Notes: generated by a model from the letters alone, not told the origin. Counted from the stretch's first letter, positions 53,967 to 63,728 are shown. The stretch is DNA of 64,000 bases from an uncultured Lachnospiraceae bacterium (GCA_910577175.1 CAJTLU010000007.1:139909-203908); one strand, 5' to 3'. Numbers and translations: made by a program.

Positions 53967-55118
53967 CTACCGTTCGTACTCAATCCGGTTGGACACGCTG
54001 AGGGCGATTCCCATTTCCGCCATCAGCACCACCAGGGAGGTTCCTCCGTAGCTGATAAACGGAAGCGGCACCCCGGTCGAAGGTATCGTATTCGTTACAA
54101 CGGCAATATTGATGAGCACCTGCATCGCGATATGTACCATAATTCCGACACAAATCAGCGAACCGAACAAATCCCGTGCATTGACCGCTACTACAAACAG
54201 CCTCCACAAGAGCAGCACATATAGCAGGATAATCGCAAGCGCCCCGACAATTCCAAGCTCCTCACAAATGACGGAAAAAATAATGTCATTGTGGGACTCC
54301 GGAATAAAGCCGAGCTTCTGCATACTCTGCCCGAGCCCCTTTCCCCACAGTCCGCCGGAAGCAATGGCATAAAGCCCCTGCAGAATCTGGTAGCCCTTTG
54401 GATGCGTCTCTACATTCAGCCAGGCATCGAAGCGCTCCCCACGGAATGCCTCGCCCAGAAAAATATAGCATGCGACCGCCGCAACTCCAAGAATTCCTGC
54501 GATAAAAAAGTACCCTTTTCTCCTTGCCACAACAAAGCAGACAATGAACGTAATTCCTGCAATAATAATCGCGGTACTTAAGTTCTCCGCGGCAACCAGC
54601 CCGAGCAACGGGGCGACATAAATCAACACCCGGATAAAGCCGAATACCGTATCCAGCCTTTTTGGCGCCGAATAGACGATATATGCCACGAGCAGGATAA
54701 TACAGATTTTTGTCAGCTCCGACGGCTGGAACGTGCCAAGCACGGGAATCTCAATCCATCGCTTTGCGCCCTTTACCTCTTTACCGAAGAAAAGCACGTA
54801 GACCTGCAGGGCAATACAGACAAGATAGGCAAGAAACAGAAGGTTCATCTTATACTTTTTGCCGATTCCCTTTATGTAGAAAAAGTAGTCTATCTTTGAC
54901 ACGATAATCATTACAACCGTGCCGATAACCGCAGAAACCAGCTGCCGCTTGAAAAAATAAGCGGCATCCCCGAACTTCTGCTTAACCGCATAGTACGAAC
55001 TGGTGCTGTAAATCATAACCAGACCGATGCATACTAAAATCAGCGTAATAAAAAGCAGGCTGTAATCGTAATAGGTCTGCGGTTTGTATTCTGTTTTCCG
55101 TGCCGACGGCTTTGCCAT
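53967..55118 (-). CDS. ftsW: Peptidoglycan polymerase FtsW (SEDS family)
   Basis: 383 residues, ten membrane segments. SEDS features include YDYSLLFITLILVCIGLVMIY at the start, GAKRWIEIPVLGTFQPSELTK near 145 and the C-terminal NTIPSTGVPLPFISYGGTS. It polymerises septal glycan strands with its partner PBP. Located between murD and murA. Confidence 0.95.
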   Translation of the reverse strand: MAKPSARKTEYKPQTYYDYSLLFITLILVCIGLVMIYSTSSYYAVKQKFGDAAYFFKRQLVSAVIGTVVMIIVSKIDYFFYIKGIGKKYKMNLLFLAYLVCIALQVYVLFFGKEVKGAKRWIEIPVLGTFQPSELTKICIILLVAYIVYSAPKRLDTVFGFIRVLIYVAPLLGLVAAENLSTAIIIAGITFIVCFVVARRKGYFFIAGILGVAAVACYIFLGEAFRGERFDAWLNVETHPKGYQILQGLYAIASGGLWGKGLGQSMQKLGFIPESHNDIIFSVICEELGIVGALAIILLYVLLLWRLFVVAVNARDLFGSLICVGIMVHIAMQVLINIAVVTNTIPSTGVPLPFISYGGTSLVVLMAEMGIALSVSNRIEYER

Positions 55119-55150
55119 CCTTTCCGCCTCCTGCTAATTCCAGTTTTCCG

Positions 55151-56515
55151 CTACTCCTCCTGCAGCGCATTGACATACTCCTTAAAAATACGCCCGCGCT
55201 CCTCATAATTCTGAAACATCCCCCAGCTTGCACAGGCAGGGGAAAGCAACACTGCATCGCCCTTTTTTGCATGTGCGGTGCAAAACTCCATTGCCTCTGA
55301 AAAGCTGTCACATAAGACAACATTCTTTAGCCCGTGCTTTTCTGCCGCCTCGGCAATCTTTTCCTTCGTCTGGCCTATCAGCACAAGGTAACCCACTTTC
55401 CCGTCAAATGCCTCAATCCACTCATCATAATCCGAGCCCTTATCGTATCCCCCGGCAATTAACAGTGTGTTGCCTGCCATGGCGCGGATGCCCTGGATTG
55501 CTGCGTCAGGATTCGTTCCCTTGGAGTCATTATAATACCGGACTCCGCGTTTTGTCGCCACATATTCAATCCGGTGTTCTACTGCCTTAAACTCACACAG
55601 CGCCTGCTGAATCAAAGGCACCGGCACGCCAAGTACAAGCCCCGCCGCAATGGCTGCCATTGCATTTTCATAGTTGTGCCTGCCGATAATATTCAGTTCC
55701 TCCGTCTTTGCAATATATTCCTTACTTCCCTCATGGGCATAGTAAATCGCACCGTCCTTAAGAAAAAGCCCCTCCGTCAGAACTCTTGCACTTGAAAAGT
55801 AAATCACACGGCTTTTCAGCCCTGCACCAAAGGCACGCAAGCGTTCGTCCTCGTAATTCAGGATGCAGGCATCCTGCTCTGTCTGGTTCGCCGCAATCGC
55901 TTCCTTTGCCGCAATATAGTTCTCCATCGTATGATGACGGTTTAAATGGTCCGGCGTAATATTTAAAATCATAGCCACGTCCGGACGGAACGAATCTACC
56001 GTCTCTAACTGGAAGCTGCTGATTTCTGCTACCGTCACCGTCATATCATCCGTCGTATGGACCAGGGCGGTATACGGCGTGCCGATGTTGCCAACGACTA
56101 AAACATTTTCATAAAAGGTACGCATAATCGCCCCGGTCAGCGCCGTTGTCGTTGTTTTTCCGTTTGTTCCTGTAATAGCAACCAGCTTTCCCTTTGCAAA
56201 CAAATAGGCAAGCTCGATTTCGCCGATGACCGGAACTCCGCGCCTCTTTAACTCTGTCACAAAGGGCAGGTCTGTCGGAATACCCGGGCTGATTACCAGC
56301 ACCTCTGTATTCTGCAGCAGTTCTCCGGTAAATTCACCAAACACAAAGCTGCCGTTAAAATCTGCGCCAAGCTTTGCACGCACTTCCTGCAAAGACAGTG
56401 CGGCGTTGCCGTCATACAATGTCACGGCTGCGCCTGCACCTGCAAGCAGCCCCGCCGCCGCGACGCCGCTGATGCCTGCGCCTGCCACCGTTATCTTTTT
56501 ACCTTGAAATTCCAT
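55151..56515 (-). CDS. murD: UDP-N-acetylmuramoylalanine--D-glutamate ligase
   Basis: 454 residues. N-terminal Rossmann region (KITVAGAGISGVAAAGLL), ATP P-loop GTNGKTTTTALTG near 114, and the central-domain GRHNYENAMAAIAA near 276. It adds D-Glu to UDP-MurNAc-Ala. mraY, which usually precedes murD, is not present. Confidence 0.96.
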   Translation of the reverse strand: MEFQGKKITVAGAGISGVAAAGLLAGAGAAVTLYDGNAALSLQEVRAKLGADFNGSFVFGEFTGELLQNTEVLVISPGIPTDLPFVTELKRRGVPVIGEIELAYLFAKGKLVAITGTNGKTTTTALTGAIMRTFYENVLVVGNIGTPYTALVHTTDDMTVTVAEISSFQLETVDSFRPDVAMILNITPDHLNRHHTMENYIAAKEAIAANQTEQDACILNYEDERLRAFGAGLKSRVIYFSSARVLTEGLFLKDGAIYYAHEGSKEYIAKTEELNIIGRHNYENAMAAIAAGLVLGVPVPLIQQALCEFKAVEHRIEYVATKRGVRYYNDSKGTNPDAAIQGIRAMAGNTLLIAGGYDKGSDYDEWIEAFDGKVGYLVLIGQTKEKIAEAAEKHGLKNVVLCDSFSEAMEFCTAHAKKGDAVLLSPACASWGMFQNYEERGRIFKEYVNALQEE

Positions 56516-56559
56516 GATATGATTCCTTCCGTTAAAAACTTCCCATTTCTCATTATATG

Positions 56560-58509
56560 CTATTTCATATACAGAATCAAGCTGCTCTTTTTATTTACTT
56601 CCTCTCCTGCCAACGGGAACTGCTCCGAAACCGTTTCGCCCTCTCCCGTATAGTAAATGTCGCCGAACTCATAAGACTTTAACAGCTTCTCTGCGTCCTT
56701 TTTCGTCATTCCGGTCAAATCCGGCACCGGAAATGTCCCGACGCCGTCTAACTTCTTTTCATCCTCGGAATACACCGGCTCTATCCCGAGATATGGAAGC
56801 ACGGACTGGAACACCTCCGCAATGACCGGCGCTGCAATCGTGCCGCCGTAATAAATCCCCTCCGGCTCGTCAATCAGGACAAGCGCAAGCACCTGCGGAT
56901 TTTCTGCCGGTGCAAATCCGATAAAAGAGGAAATATAATTATTTGAGCTTCTTGGAAGTTTTTCGGAGGTTGCCGTTTTTCCGCCGATACGAAGACCCGG
57001 CAGATAGGCTCTTTTTCCGGTTCCCTCGTGTACAACCGCCTCTAACAGCGTCTTCATGGTCTCGCTGGTTTCTTTGGATATTACCTCTGTTTTTCCTTCG
57101 TAGCGGTATGTCTTTACTGTATTCTCCTCGGTATTTTGTGCATAGATTGCAAAATGCGGCGTAATCTGGTTGCCGCCGTTAATCACGCAGCTCACTGCAG
57201 AAAGCAGCTGCATCGGTGTAATCTGGAAGGACTGTCCGAACGAAATTGTTGCCAGCTCCACCGCTTTGATATTCTCGGTTTTGTGCATAATGGAATTTGC
57301 CTCGCCCGGAAGGTCGATTCCGGTCTTTCTCATCAGACCGAGCCTCTCAAACACCTCGTACATCCCTTCTACGCCGACTCTTGCCCCGATTTCCATAAAA
57401 ACCGGATTGCAGGAATTTTTAATACCGTCCACAAACGTCTCGCTTCCGTGCCCGGCTACCTTATGGCAGTGAATCGTCCGGTCTTCCACGATTTTAAAGC
57501 CCGGACAGAAAAAACGGTCGGTCAGCGAAACCACACCCTTTTCAAAGGCTGCGGTCGCCGTTACGATTTTAAACGTGGAACCCGGTTCATAGGTATCGCT
57601 GATACAGGGATTCCGCCACATCTGGTTTAACAGCTCGTTCTTTTTTTCGCTGTCCGGCGTCACTCCGCCTGTCTTTGCCGCGTATTCCACATTTAAGGTA
57701 TACGGGTCATTTAAGTCAAACTCCGGTACATTCACCATCGCATAGATTTCCCCGTTCTGCGGATTCATCACAATCAGGCTGACATGGTTTGCACTTTTCG
57801 CCTCTAACACCTTCTTTGCCGCCTGCTCCGCATAGCGCTGGATATTGATGTCCAGACTGATGGTAAGCGAATTTCCCGCTACCGGCTCGATGCGGTTCTC
57901 CGCCGCATTTTCAATCTCTGTTCCGTGCGCGGTCGTAAGCGTCAGAATCTTTCCGGGAATCCCGGAAAGCATCGAGTCATACTTTACTTCAAGACCAATG
58001 ATTCCCTGGTTATCCCCGCCCGTAAATCCGATTACCCTCGACGCAAGATCCCCGAAAGGATAGTACCGTTTATAATCCTCGTCCACCATAACGCCGTCTA
58101 ACTCAAAGCTCCTTAAATAGTCTGCGGTTTCCTTCGGCACATTCGCCTTCACTCGCTCGATGGAGGAGACCTTTTCTACACGTTTCCGCACGGTTTCCTC
58201 AGGAAGCTCCAATACCTCGCACAACACCGAAATCACCCGCTCCGGATCCGTAATCTGGCTGTGAATTACCGAAACCGTACAGACCGGCTTGTTGTCTGCC
58301 AGAATCACGCCGTTCCGGTCATAAATGATTCCGCGCGCCGCCTTGATACTGCGTTCCCTCTCATGCAGTTCCTGCGCCTGCGCGGCATATTCGGCGGAGT
58401 GGAATACCATAAGATACCAGAGCCGCCCGCAAAGGCCGGCTGCCGCGAGCAGAAATACGCTGATGACAAACAGCGCGGTCTTTCTTTGCTTTGTTGAAAT
58501 CTGCTTCAT
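56560..58509 (-). CDS. spoVD: Sporulation-type penicillin-binding protein SpoVD
   Basis: 649 residues. N-terminal membrane anchor, PBP dimer domain, then transpeptidase with STFK (Ser311), SCN near 369 and KTAT in place of the usual KTGT near 512. One PASTA domain closes the protein (PDLTGMTKKDAEKLLKS near 593). SpoVD is needed for spore cortex synthesis. The PASTA tail and cluster position separate it from pbpB. The KTAT variant is present in some SpoVD. Confidence 0.9.
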   Translation of the reverse strand: MKQISTKQRKTALFVISVFLLAAAGLCGRLWYLMVFHSAEYAAQAQELHERERSIKAARGIIYDRNGVILADNKPVCTVSVIHSQITDPERVISVLCEVLELPEETVRKRVEKVSSIERVKANVPKETADYLRSFELDGVMVDEDYKRYYPFGDLASRVIGFTGGDNQGIIGLEVKYDSMLSGIPGKILTLTTAHGTEIENAAENRIEPVAGNSLTISLDINIQRYAEQAAKKVLEAKSANHVSLIVMNPQNGEIYAMVNVPEFDLNDPYTLNVEYAAKTGGVTPDSEKKNELLNQMWRNPCISDTYEPGSTFKIVTATAAFEKGVVSLTDRFFCPGFKIVEDRTIHCHKVAGHGSETFVDGIKNSCNPVFMEIGARVGVEGMYEVFERLGLMRKTGIDLPGEANSIMHKTENIKAVELATISFGQSFQITPMQLLSAVSCVINGGNQITPHFAIYAQNTEENTVKTYRYEGKTEVISKETSETMKTLLEAVVHEGTGKRAYLPGLRIGGKTATSEKLPRSSNNYISSFIGFAPAENPQVLALVLIDEPEGIYYGGTIAAPVIAEVFQSVLPYLGIEPVYSEDEKKLDGVGTFPVPDLTGMTKKDAEKLLKSYEFGDIYYTGEGETVSEQFPLAGEEVNKKSSLILYMK

Positions 58510-58551
58510 TTTACTCCGACAACTGTTTTTATCATCCTATGCCGTTTTTCT

Positions 58552-60516
58552 TTATTCCATGCCATTCGGTATTGCCTGCATATTTCCTTCATTCTTTTCC
58601 GGGTCATAAACGACGCCTGTGTTGCCTATTTCTCCCGTCTGCATCTCCACATCCTCTTTGTCGATGCAGAAATCAGGATACTCGATTTCCTTGTCCGGAT
58701 AAATTTTTAAGTACGGAAGAGACTCCTTCAGAATATTCGCCGCCAGCTCAGACGAAATTGAAGCCCTGTCCTGCAGTTCCTCATCGGCAGCCTCATCAAT
58801 TACGACATAAATCATAACCTGCGGATTGTCTGCCGGAATACATCCGATAAAGGATACAAGATACTTTCCTTCGCTCCGCGGAAGCTTCTGTGCGGTTCCT
58901 GTTTTTCCTCCAATCAGATATCCGTCTACCTTCGCCGCTTTGGCAGTTCCTTCCTCTACGGTAAAATAGAACGCGTCGCGCAAAAACTCCGAGGTCTCCT
59001 TCGATACCGTATTACATATCGCCCTTGGCTCTATCTTTTCCAATACAACGCCGTCCGCATTCCTGATTTCCTTTACGACATGCGGCTCATAATAAATACC
59101 GCCGTTTACCATAGAGGAAAATGCAGCGCCCAGCTGGACCATCGTAGTATTGAACGACATTCCGAAGCTGCTCGTCGCAAGCTCCGTTTCATTTAGCTGC
59201 TCCTCCTTCATCAAAATTCCCGGAACCTCACCCGGAAGGTCGATTCCGGTCAGCTTCCCGAATAAAAACCTCCTCTGGTATCTTGAAAAAACTCCTCTTC
59301 CTTCTCTTTTTGCAATTTCCATCAGCGCGTCGTTGCAGGAATACATAATACTCTGCGCTGCATTGATAAGACCGTGTCCCCATTCGTTATGGCAGGAAAT
59401 AAAATAGTCTGCCACCTGTTCACCGCCGTTGCAAAGAAACTTTTCCTCTGTCGTAATCACTGCCTCCTCCAGGGCAGCGGCTACCGTAAACGGCTTAAAG
59501 GTAGAGCCCGGCTCATAGGAATCGCTGACGCAGAAATTTCTCCATACCTTGTACAGGGCATCCAGATAGGCCTCGTTATCCATTTCTGCGATTTCCTCTT
59601 CGGTATACCACTGCGTCAGACTCCGCGGCGCATTTAAGTCATAGCTGTAATTAGACTGCATGGCAAGCACCTCGCCGCTGTTTGTTTCCATCATCAGCAC
59701 GCCGACATTCTTCGCCCCGATGTTGTCCAGAAACTCTTCTGTATTCTTTTGCACAATCCGCTGCAGGTTCGCATCGATTGTAGATACAATTATATTTCCA
59801 TCCTGTGCAGGGATTTTCTCCTCCTGTACCGCCAGCTCCCCGTCATAGTAACTGTAAATCCTGCCGTCCGTTCCGGTCAGCAGCGCATTGTACTCCTGCT
59901 CGATTCCGTACGTTCCTTCCCCGTCTGCCTTTGCATACCCGATGACATGGGAGGCAAGCTCCCCGAACGGGTAGCTCCGCAGATACTCCTCTTCAAACGT
60001 AACCCCGCAAATCAGACCCTTGTCCTCATGGGGCTTCCCATCTTCCGTTTTCGGAAGGTTCTTCTCGTATTCCGAAAGTGCCACCATTTCCTCGTAGGTC
60101 ATATTCTTTTTGAGGCGGTAATAAGCGCTTTCCTTCCGCTCTTCAATCAGGGCACGCAGCTCCTCCTGCGAATAACCGTAAACCTTGCTCAACGCCCGTA
60201 TTGTCGGCTCCAAATATTTCTCATTCTGCATAAGAAGGCGCGAATCCAGAATCATATGGTATACCTTATCGCTCTTTGCCAGTATCGTACCGTTACGGTC
60301 AAGGATTTCCCCGCGCTTATATTTTAAGACCTTGCCATTCCCTATCTTCTGGGACAGGGATGCTTTAGCATAGGAGGTGTTACTCCCTATTATGGCGACT
60401 CTGACCATGATAACAAGAGTCCCGACAAGAAACAGGCAAAATACGACCCATAGTACCGCCTGCATTTTGCCTGTCATTCTCTTCCGTTTTTTTCTCTTTT
60501 TTCCGCTCTGTTCCAT
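58552..60516 (-). CDS. pbpB: Division penicillin-binding protein (PbpB/PBP2B-like)
   Basis: 654 residues. Short cytoplasmic basic N-terminus, one membrane helix (about 19-43), dimer domain, and transpeptidase with STFK (Ser338), SCND near 405 and GGKTGTAQKLPR near 557. No PASTA domain follows. Next to ftsL and upstream of spoVD, it is the vegetative septal transpeptidase. Confidence 0.88.
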   Translation of the reverse strand: MEQSGKKRKKRKRMTGKMQAVLWVVFCLFLVGTLVIMVRVAIIGSNTSYAKASLSQKIGNGKVLKYKRGEILDRNGTILAKSDKVYHMILDSRLLMQNEKYLEPTIRALSKVYGYSQEELRALIEERKESAYYRLKKNMTYEEMVALSEYEKNLPKTEDGKPHEDKGLICGVTFEEEYLRSYPFGELASHVIGYAKADGEGTYGIEQEYNALLTGTDGRIYSYYDGELAVQEEKIPAQDGNIIVSTIDANLQRIVQKNTEEFLDNIGAKNVGVLMMETNSGEVLAMQSNYSYDLNAPRSLTQWYTEEEIAEMDNEAYLDALYKVWRNFCVSDSYEPGSTFKPFTVAAALEEAVITTEEKFLCNGGEQVADYFISCHNEWGHGLINAAQSIMYSCNDALMEIAKREGRGVFSRYQRRFLFGKLTGIDLPGEVPGILMKEEQLNETELATSSFGMSFNTTMVQLGAAFSSMVNGGIYYEPHVVKEIRNADGVVLEKIEPRAICNTVSKETSEFLRDAFYFTVEEGTAKAAKVDGYLIGGKTGTAQKLPRSEGKYLVSFIGCIPADNPQVMIYVVIDEAADEELQDRASISSELAANILKESLPYLKIYPDKEIEYPDFCIDKEDVEMQTGEIGNTGVVYDPEKNEGNMQAIPNGME

Positions 60517-60526
60517 TGAAACGCTC

Positions 60527-60994
60527 CTACTCCGGAATATCCTTGTACTGGATTACATAGCCGTTTTCCGTCGGCTGATATGTAATAATCTCATTGTGAT
60601 TCGGATATACCATGCCAAGTTCTCCAATCGCCGTCAGGTACACATTCTCCCAGTCGATTTCTTCGTTCAGACCATCCTCTAAAGCGGTATTTTCCGCAAT
60701 AAGCGTATCTAACTGCCCGCTTAATGTAGCAATATCACGCTCAAACTGTACGATGTTTCCCTGCACTTTAAGATAATTATAGCAGATATAAAGCGTAATT
60801 ACCATAGCCGCAGCCAAAAGTACCATAGAAATAAAATCAATTCCATGGCTTACTCCTGGTGCCTTGACAGGACGTTCCACAACCCTTGGACGCGAAACCT
60901 GTTCTCTTTCATAATCCGGAAGCACCTGCAGCTTTCTTGCAGCAGTTCCGTCTACCGGATATTCTCTTTTATAATACCTTTCTCTCGCATCCAT
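60527..60994 (-). CDS. ftsL: FtsL-like septum formation protein
   Basis: 155 residues. Cytoplasmic N-terminus (about 1-55), one membrane helix (about 58-80, FISMVLLAAAMVITLYICYN) and a leucine-rich periplasm-side coiled coil (VQFERDIATLSGQLDTLIAE). FtsL stabilises the divisome. Start at 60994 follows AAAGGAGG. The frame to 61096 reads into intergenic hairpins. Confidence 0.85.
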   Translation of the reverse strand: MDARERYYKREYPVDGTAARKLQVLPDYEREQVSRPRVVERPVKAPGVSHGIDFISMVLLAAAMVITLYICYNYLKVQGNIVQFERDIATLSGQLDTLIAENTALEDGLNEEIDWENVYLTAIGELGMVYPNHNEIITYQPTENGYVIQYKDIPE

Positions 60995-61137
60995 GCCGTT
61001 TCCTCCTTTACTTATAGGAAACAAATCAAATGCCTGCATTTCATTCGTTTCCTGCGCCAGATGCACGCCGCAAAGCGGCATATTTCCTATGAGCATCTGT
61101 GCGCATCACTTATAGCAAACGCATTTATTTCATGCGT
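60995..61137 (-). repeat. Intergenic hairpins between rsmH and ftsL
   Basis: The 143-base gap contains two or three strong hairpins on the minus strand: AAACGCAT/AATGCGTTT right after the rsmH stop, GCCGC/GCGGC in the middle, and an imperfect 17-bp stem GGAAACGAATGAAATGC with its complement just before the ftsL ribosome binding site. ATAAGTAAA-like words repeat. The function is unknown. Confidence 0.5.
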
Positions 61138-62100
61138 TTACTTATAACTGCGTTCAAATACCCGCAGCTTCGCACTTCTTGCTCTTTTGTTCTCTTCGCA
61201 CTCTTCCTTTCCCGGCAGAACCGGCTTTTTTGTAACCACCCTCCCGGCAGATTTCTTTCCGCAGACGCAGACCGGGAACCCCGGCGGACATTCGCATGGA
61301 TTCTCCCGCTTTTTAAAGCCGGACTTCACGATACGGTCCTCCAGGGAATGAAATGTAATAATGCAAAGTCTTCCATTCTCCTCTAATAAATCAATCAGCT
61401 TGTCTAACGTCTCCTGCAATGCCTTAAGCTCGCCGTTCAGCTCAATCCGCACCGCCTGAAACGTACGCTTTGACGGATGTCCCAGCGTCTTTTGTATCTT
61501 CATCGGAATCGCCGCCCGGATTGCCTCGTTCAAATCCCCGCAGGTCACAAGCTCCTTTTTCTCCCTATACCTTACAATGTGCTTTGCAATGTTCTTTGCA
61601 AAAGGATCCTCCCCGTAGTCACGGATAATACGGAACAGCTCCGCCTCACTGTAGCCGTTTATAATATCCCGTGCCGTAAACTCCATCCGGCGGTCCATCC
61701 GCATATCGAGCGGCGCTGTCTCCTCCTTATAGGAGAAGCCCCTCTCCGGCGTATCCAACTGATAGGAAGAAACACCAAGGTCCAGTAAAATACCGCTTAC
61801 CTTCTCTATCCCGAGAGAAGCAAGTACCTCTTTCATCTCACTGTAATTACTCTGCACAACACTGGCAAACGAAAACTCCTTCAGTCGTTCCGATGCGGCA
61901 CGGAGTGCATCCGCATCACGGTCAATGCCGACAAATCTGCCGCCCGAAAGCCTCCTGCACACCTCACAGGCATGTCCCGCCCCGCCGAGCGTCCCGTCCA
62001 CATAAATGCCATCCTGCCGTATGTTTAACGCTTCGATTACCTCATGAAGCAGTACCGGCCTGTGCCGGAATCCGATTTCCTGTCCGCTTGTTTCTGCCAA
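61138..62100 (-). CDS. rsmH: 16S rRNA (cytosine1402-N4)-methyltransferase
   Basis: 320 residues. [15 protein letters not shown] near 13, the SAM motif [14 protein letters not shown] near 35, [12 protein letters not shown] near 106 and the C-terminal [17 protein letters not shown] near 255 are typical. It is the second gene of the dcw cluster. Confidence 0.97.
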   Translation of the reverse strand: MAETSGQEIGFRHRPVLLHEVIEALNIRQDGIYVDGTLGGAGHACEVCRRLSGGRFVGIDRDADALRAASERLKEFSFASVVQSNYSEMKEVLASLGIEKVSGILLDLGVSSYQLDTPERGFSYKEETAPLDMRMDRRMEFTARDIINGYSEAELFRIIRDYGEDPFAKNIAKHIVRYREKKELVTCGDLNEAIRAAIPMKIQKTLGHPSKRTFQAVRIELNGELKALQETLDKLIDLLEENGRLCIITFHSLEDRIVKSGFKKRENPCECPPGFPVCVCGKKSAGRVVTKKPVLPGKEECEENKRARSAKLRVFERSYK

Positions 62101-62118
62101 GGAATCACCCGGCCTTTC

Positions 62119-62547
62119 TTAAAAGTTTAGTCCAAATTCTGCCATATGCTCTGCAATTTCATCCATGTTATCATAGCAGCAGTTCTGCTCCCAGCGCTCC
62201 TTGCTCCAAAGTTCAATCTTTGAAAGAACGCCGACCAGTACAATGTCCTTCGTCAGACCTGCCTGCTCCCTCAGTTTTCCCGGTATCAGAAAGCGCCCCT
62301 GCTTGTCCACCTCTACCTCTGCGGCTCCCGCCATAAAGTGGCGCTGCAGCTGTCTGGCTTCCTTATTCCCCGGAAGCTTCTTCAGACCCTCGACAAACTG
62401 CTCCCATTCCTCCACCGGATACGCGAAAAGACAGCCGTCCAGACCCATAGTCAGGATAAAGCGTTCCCCCAGCTCCTCACGGAACTTTGCCGGAACAATC
62501 ATACGCCCCTTCGGGTCCAGCGTATGGTCGTACTCTCCCATGAACAT
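62119..62547 (-). CDS. mraZ: Transcriptional regulator MraZ
   Basis: 142 residues (start 62547, MFMGEYDHTLD). Two AbrB-like repeats, GEYDHTLDPKGRMIVPAKFRE and AAEVEVDKQGRFLIPGKLREQ, form the MraZ DNA-binding ring. It represses its own dcw promoter. The open frame continues upstream through the operator repeats. The ATG two codons later is also possible. Confidence 0.93.
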   Translation of the reverse strand: MFMGEYDHTLDPKGRMIVPAKFREELGERFILTMGLDGCLFAYPVEEWEQFVEGLKKLPGNKEARQLQRHFMAGAAEVEVDKQGRFLIPGKLREQAGLTKDIVLVGVLSKIELWSKERWEQNCCYDNMDEIAEHMAEFGLNF

Positions 62548-62567
62548 GAGCCTCACCGCCTTTCGCT

Positions 62568-62633
62568 CCACTTTGAACCATTTCACTCCACTTCACTCCA
62601 CTTATGCTACCATTCTACTCCACTTTCACCACT
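62568..62633 (-). promoter_or_regulatory. MraZ operator: phased GTGG repeats
   Basis: Seven copies of a GTGG/ATGG core in AAGTGGAGTG-like units recur about every ten bases (plus-strand CCA at 62568, 62578, 62588, 62598, 62610, 62620, 62629). MraZ is known to bind direct repeats with about 10-bp spacing before its own gene. They extend from the promoter spacer through the leader. Confidence 0.75.
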
Positions 62634-62640
62634 TTTTCAA
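62612..62640 (-). promoter_or_regulatory. Sigma-A promoter of the dcw cluster (mraZ)
   Basis: TTGAAA (62635-62640) and TAGAAT (62612-62617), 17-base spacer, overlapping the operator repeats. Confidence 0.65.
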
Positions 62641-62799
62641 GTCCTAAAATAAAATAATAAAAAAACAGCGGAAAAAAGCCGCACTGGAAAGGAAAAAGCC
62701 ACGATCCAGTCAGATTTTAACCGCTTGTAAGACTCTGCCATTCCTGGTACCGCTGTGCCTTATGCAGCAGCACCGGAATAAAGTAGTTATAATCAGATT

Positions 62800-62859
62800 A
62801 CGGGAGCGTACCCCAAGGGTACGCTCCCGTAGATTACTGCGCCACTTTTAGTGGCGCAG
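62800..62859 (-). repeat. Twin perfect hairpins between mraZ and the DUF6273 lipoprotein gene
   Basis: ACGGGAGCGTACCC (62800-62813) pairs with 62817-62830 (14 bp, three-base loop) and CTGCGCCACT (62837-62846) with 62850-62859 (10 bp, three-base loop). No T run follows either. They lie in the 3' end of the lipoprotein transcript. The rest of the 280-base gap holds no gene. Confidence 0.8.
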
Positions 62860-62867
62860 CTTAAGAG

Positions 62868-63728
62868 CTAGGGTTCCAGGTTTAACCAGAAAGCAGGACG
62901 CACGACATTTGCGCCGGTGTCGACAGAACTGCCGGTACGGTGAGCATAGCCATAGTTATCTACAGCCGTAGCATAGCTACTAAAAAGCCCCGGCGAACGC
63001 ATCCACCAAAAGCCGTTTCCAGCAGCCTCTCCGTCAACCAAAGAGCTCGCTCCCTGTGCCTTGGCATACGCCGTTATTTTTGCACAGCGTGTCCGGTCAT
63101 ATGCTTCCGGGTCAGAGTCGAAGTACTTCAGTACCTCCCCGATACTAAGAAGGAATATCTTATCCTCTGTATCATTTCCGCCTTCAATCCCAAACTCCGG
63201 ATTATCCTCATTTTCCAATTTTGTCACTGCGATGTGCTCCTGCTCCGCCGTACTGAACGCAGTATTATAAAACGTATCGTTCAGCCAGCTCCGCAGTGTA
63301 CATGTCTCCCAGGTCACATCGATAGTGTCTTCGTTATACCTTTTACTATCCAGCGCATATTTACTGAGCAGCAGAAGCTTTCCGTCCTGCTTATCCAGTA
63401 CGAGCCACTCGATTGCCTCCGCTCCGTTTTCAGTATCATTGTCCTGCTCATAGCTTCCGAACTGCACCGTATCGCCGACCTGTGCTTTAGAAATCTCCAC
63501 CGCCGGTTCCGGTGTAGGCTCTGATACTTTCGTCGGCTCCGGCGTCCCCGTTACAGCTTCTGTCGGCTCTGGCGTTACCTCCCCGGTCGGCGTTACCGCA
63601 GGCTCTGACGGCTTCTGGGAACAGCCCCCGGCAACCGCAACCAAAAGTACTGCCATCATCAGCAAAACCACACAGATATACTGCCTTTTGCTAATACCAT
63701 GTTTCTTTCTCCTGCTGTCTTTTGTCAT
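62868..63728 (-). CDS. DUF6273-domain lipoprotein
   Basis: 286 residues. Signal peptide with lipobox AVAGGC (Cys36), a Pro/Thr/Glu linker (about 40-85) and a DUF6273 domain (VQFGSYEQDNDTENG near 91, IEWLVLDKQDGKLLLLSKYAL near 107, WMRSPG near 245, VVRPAFWLNLEP at the end). The domain is common in Lachnospiraceae surface proteins and resembles formylglycine-like folds. Its function is unknown. AAGGAAAGGGG precedes the ATG. Confidence 0.85.
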   Translation of the reverse strand: MTKDSRRKKHGISKRQYICVVLLMMAVLLVAVAGGCSQKPSEPAVTPTGEVTPEPTEAVTGTPEPTKVSEPTPEPAVEISKAQVGDTVQFGSYEQDNDTENGAEAIEWLVLDKQDGKLLLLSKYALDSKRYNEDTIDVTWETCTLRSWLNDTFYNTAFSTAEQEHIAVTKLENEDNPEFGIEGGNDTEDKIFLLSIGEVLKYFDSDPEAYDRTRCAKITAYAKAQGASSLVDGEAAGNGFWWMRSPGLFSSYATAVDNYGYAHRTGSSVDTGANVVRPAFWLNLEP

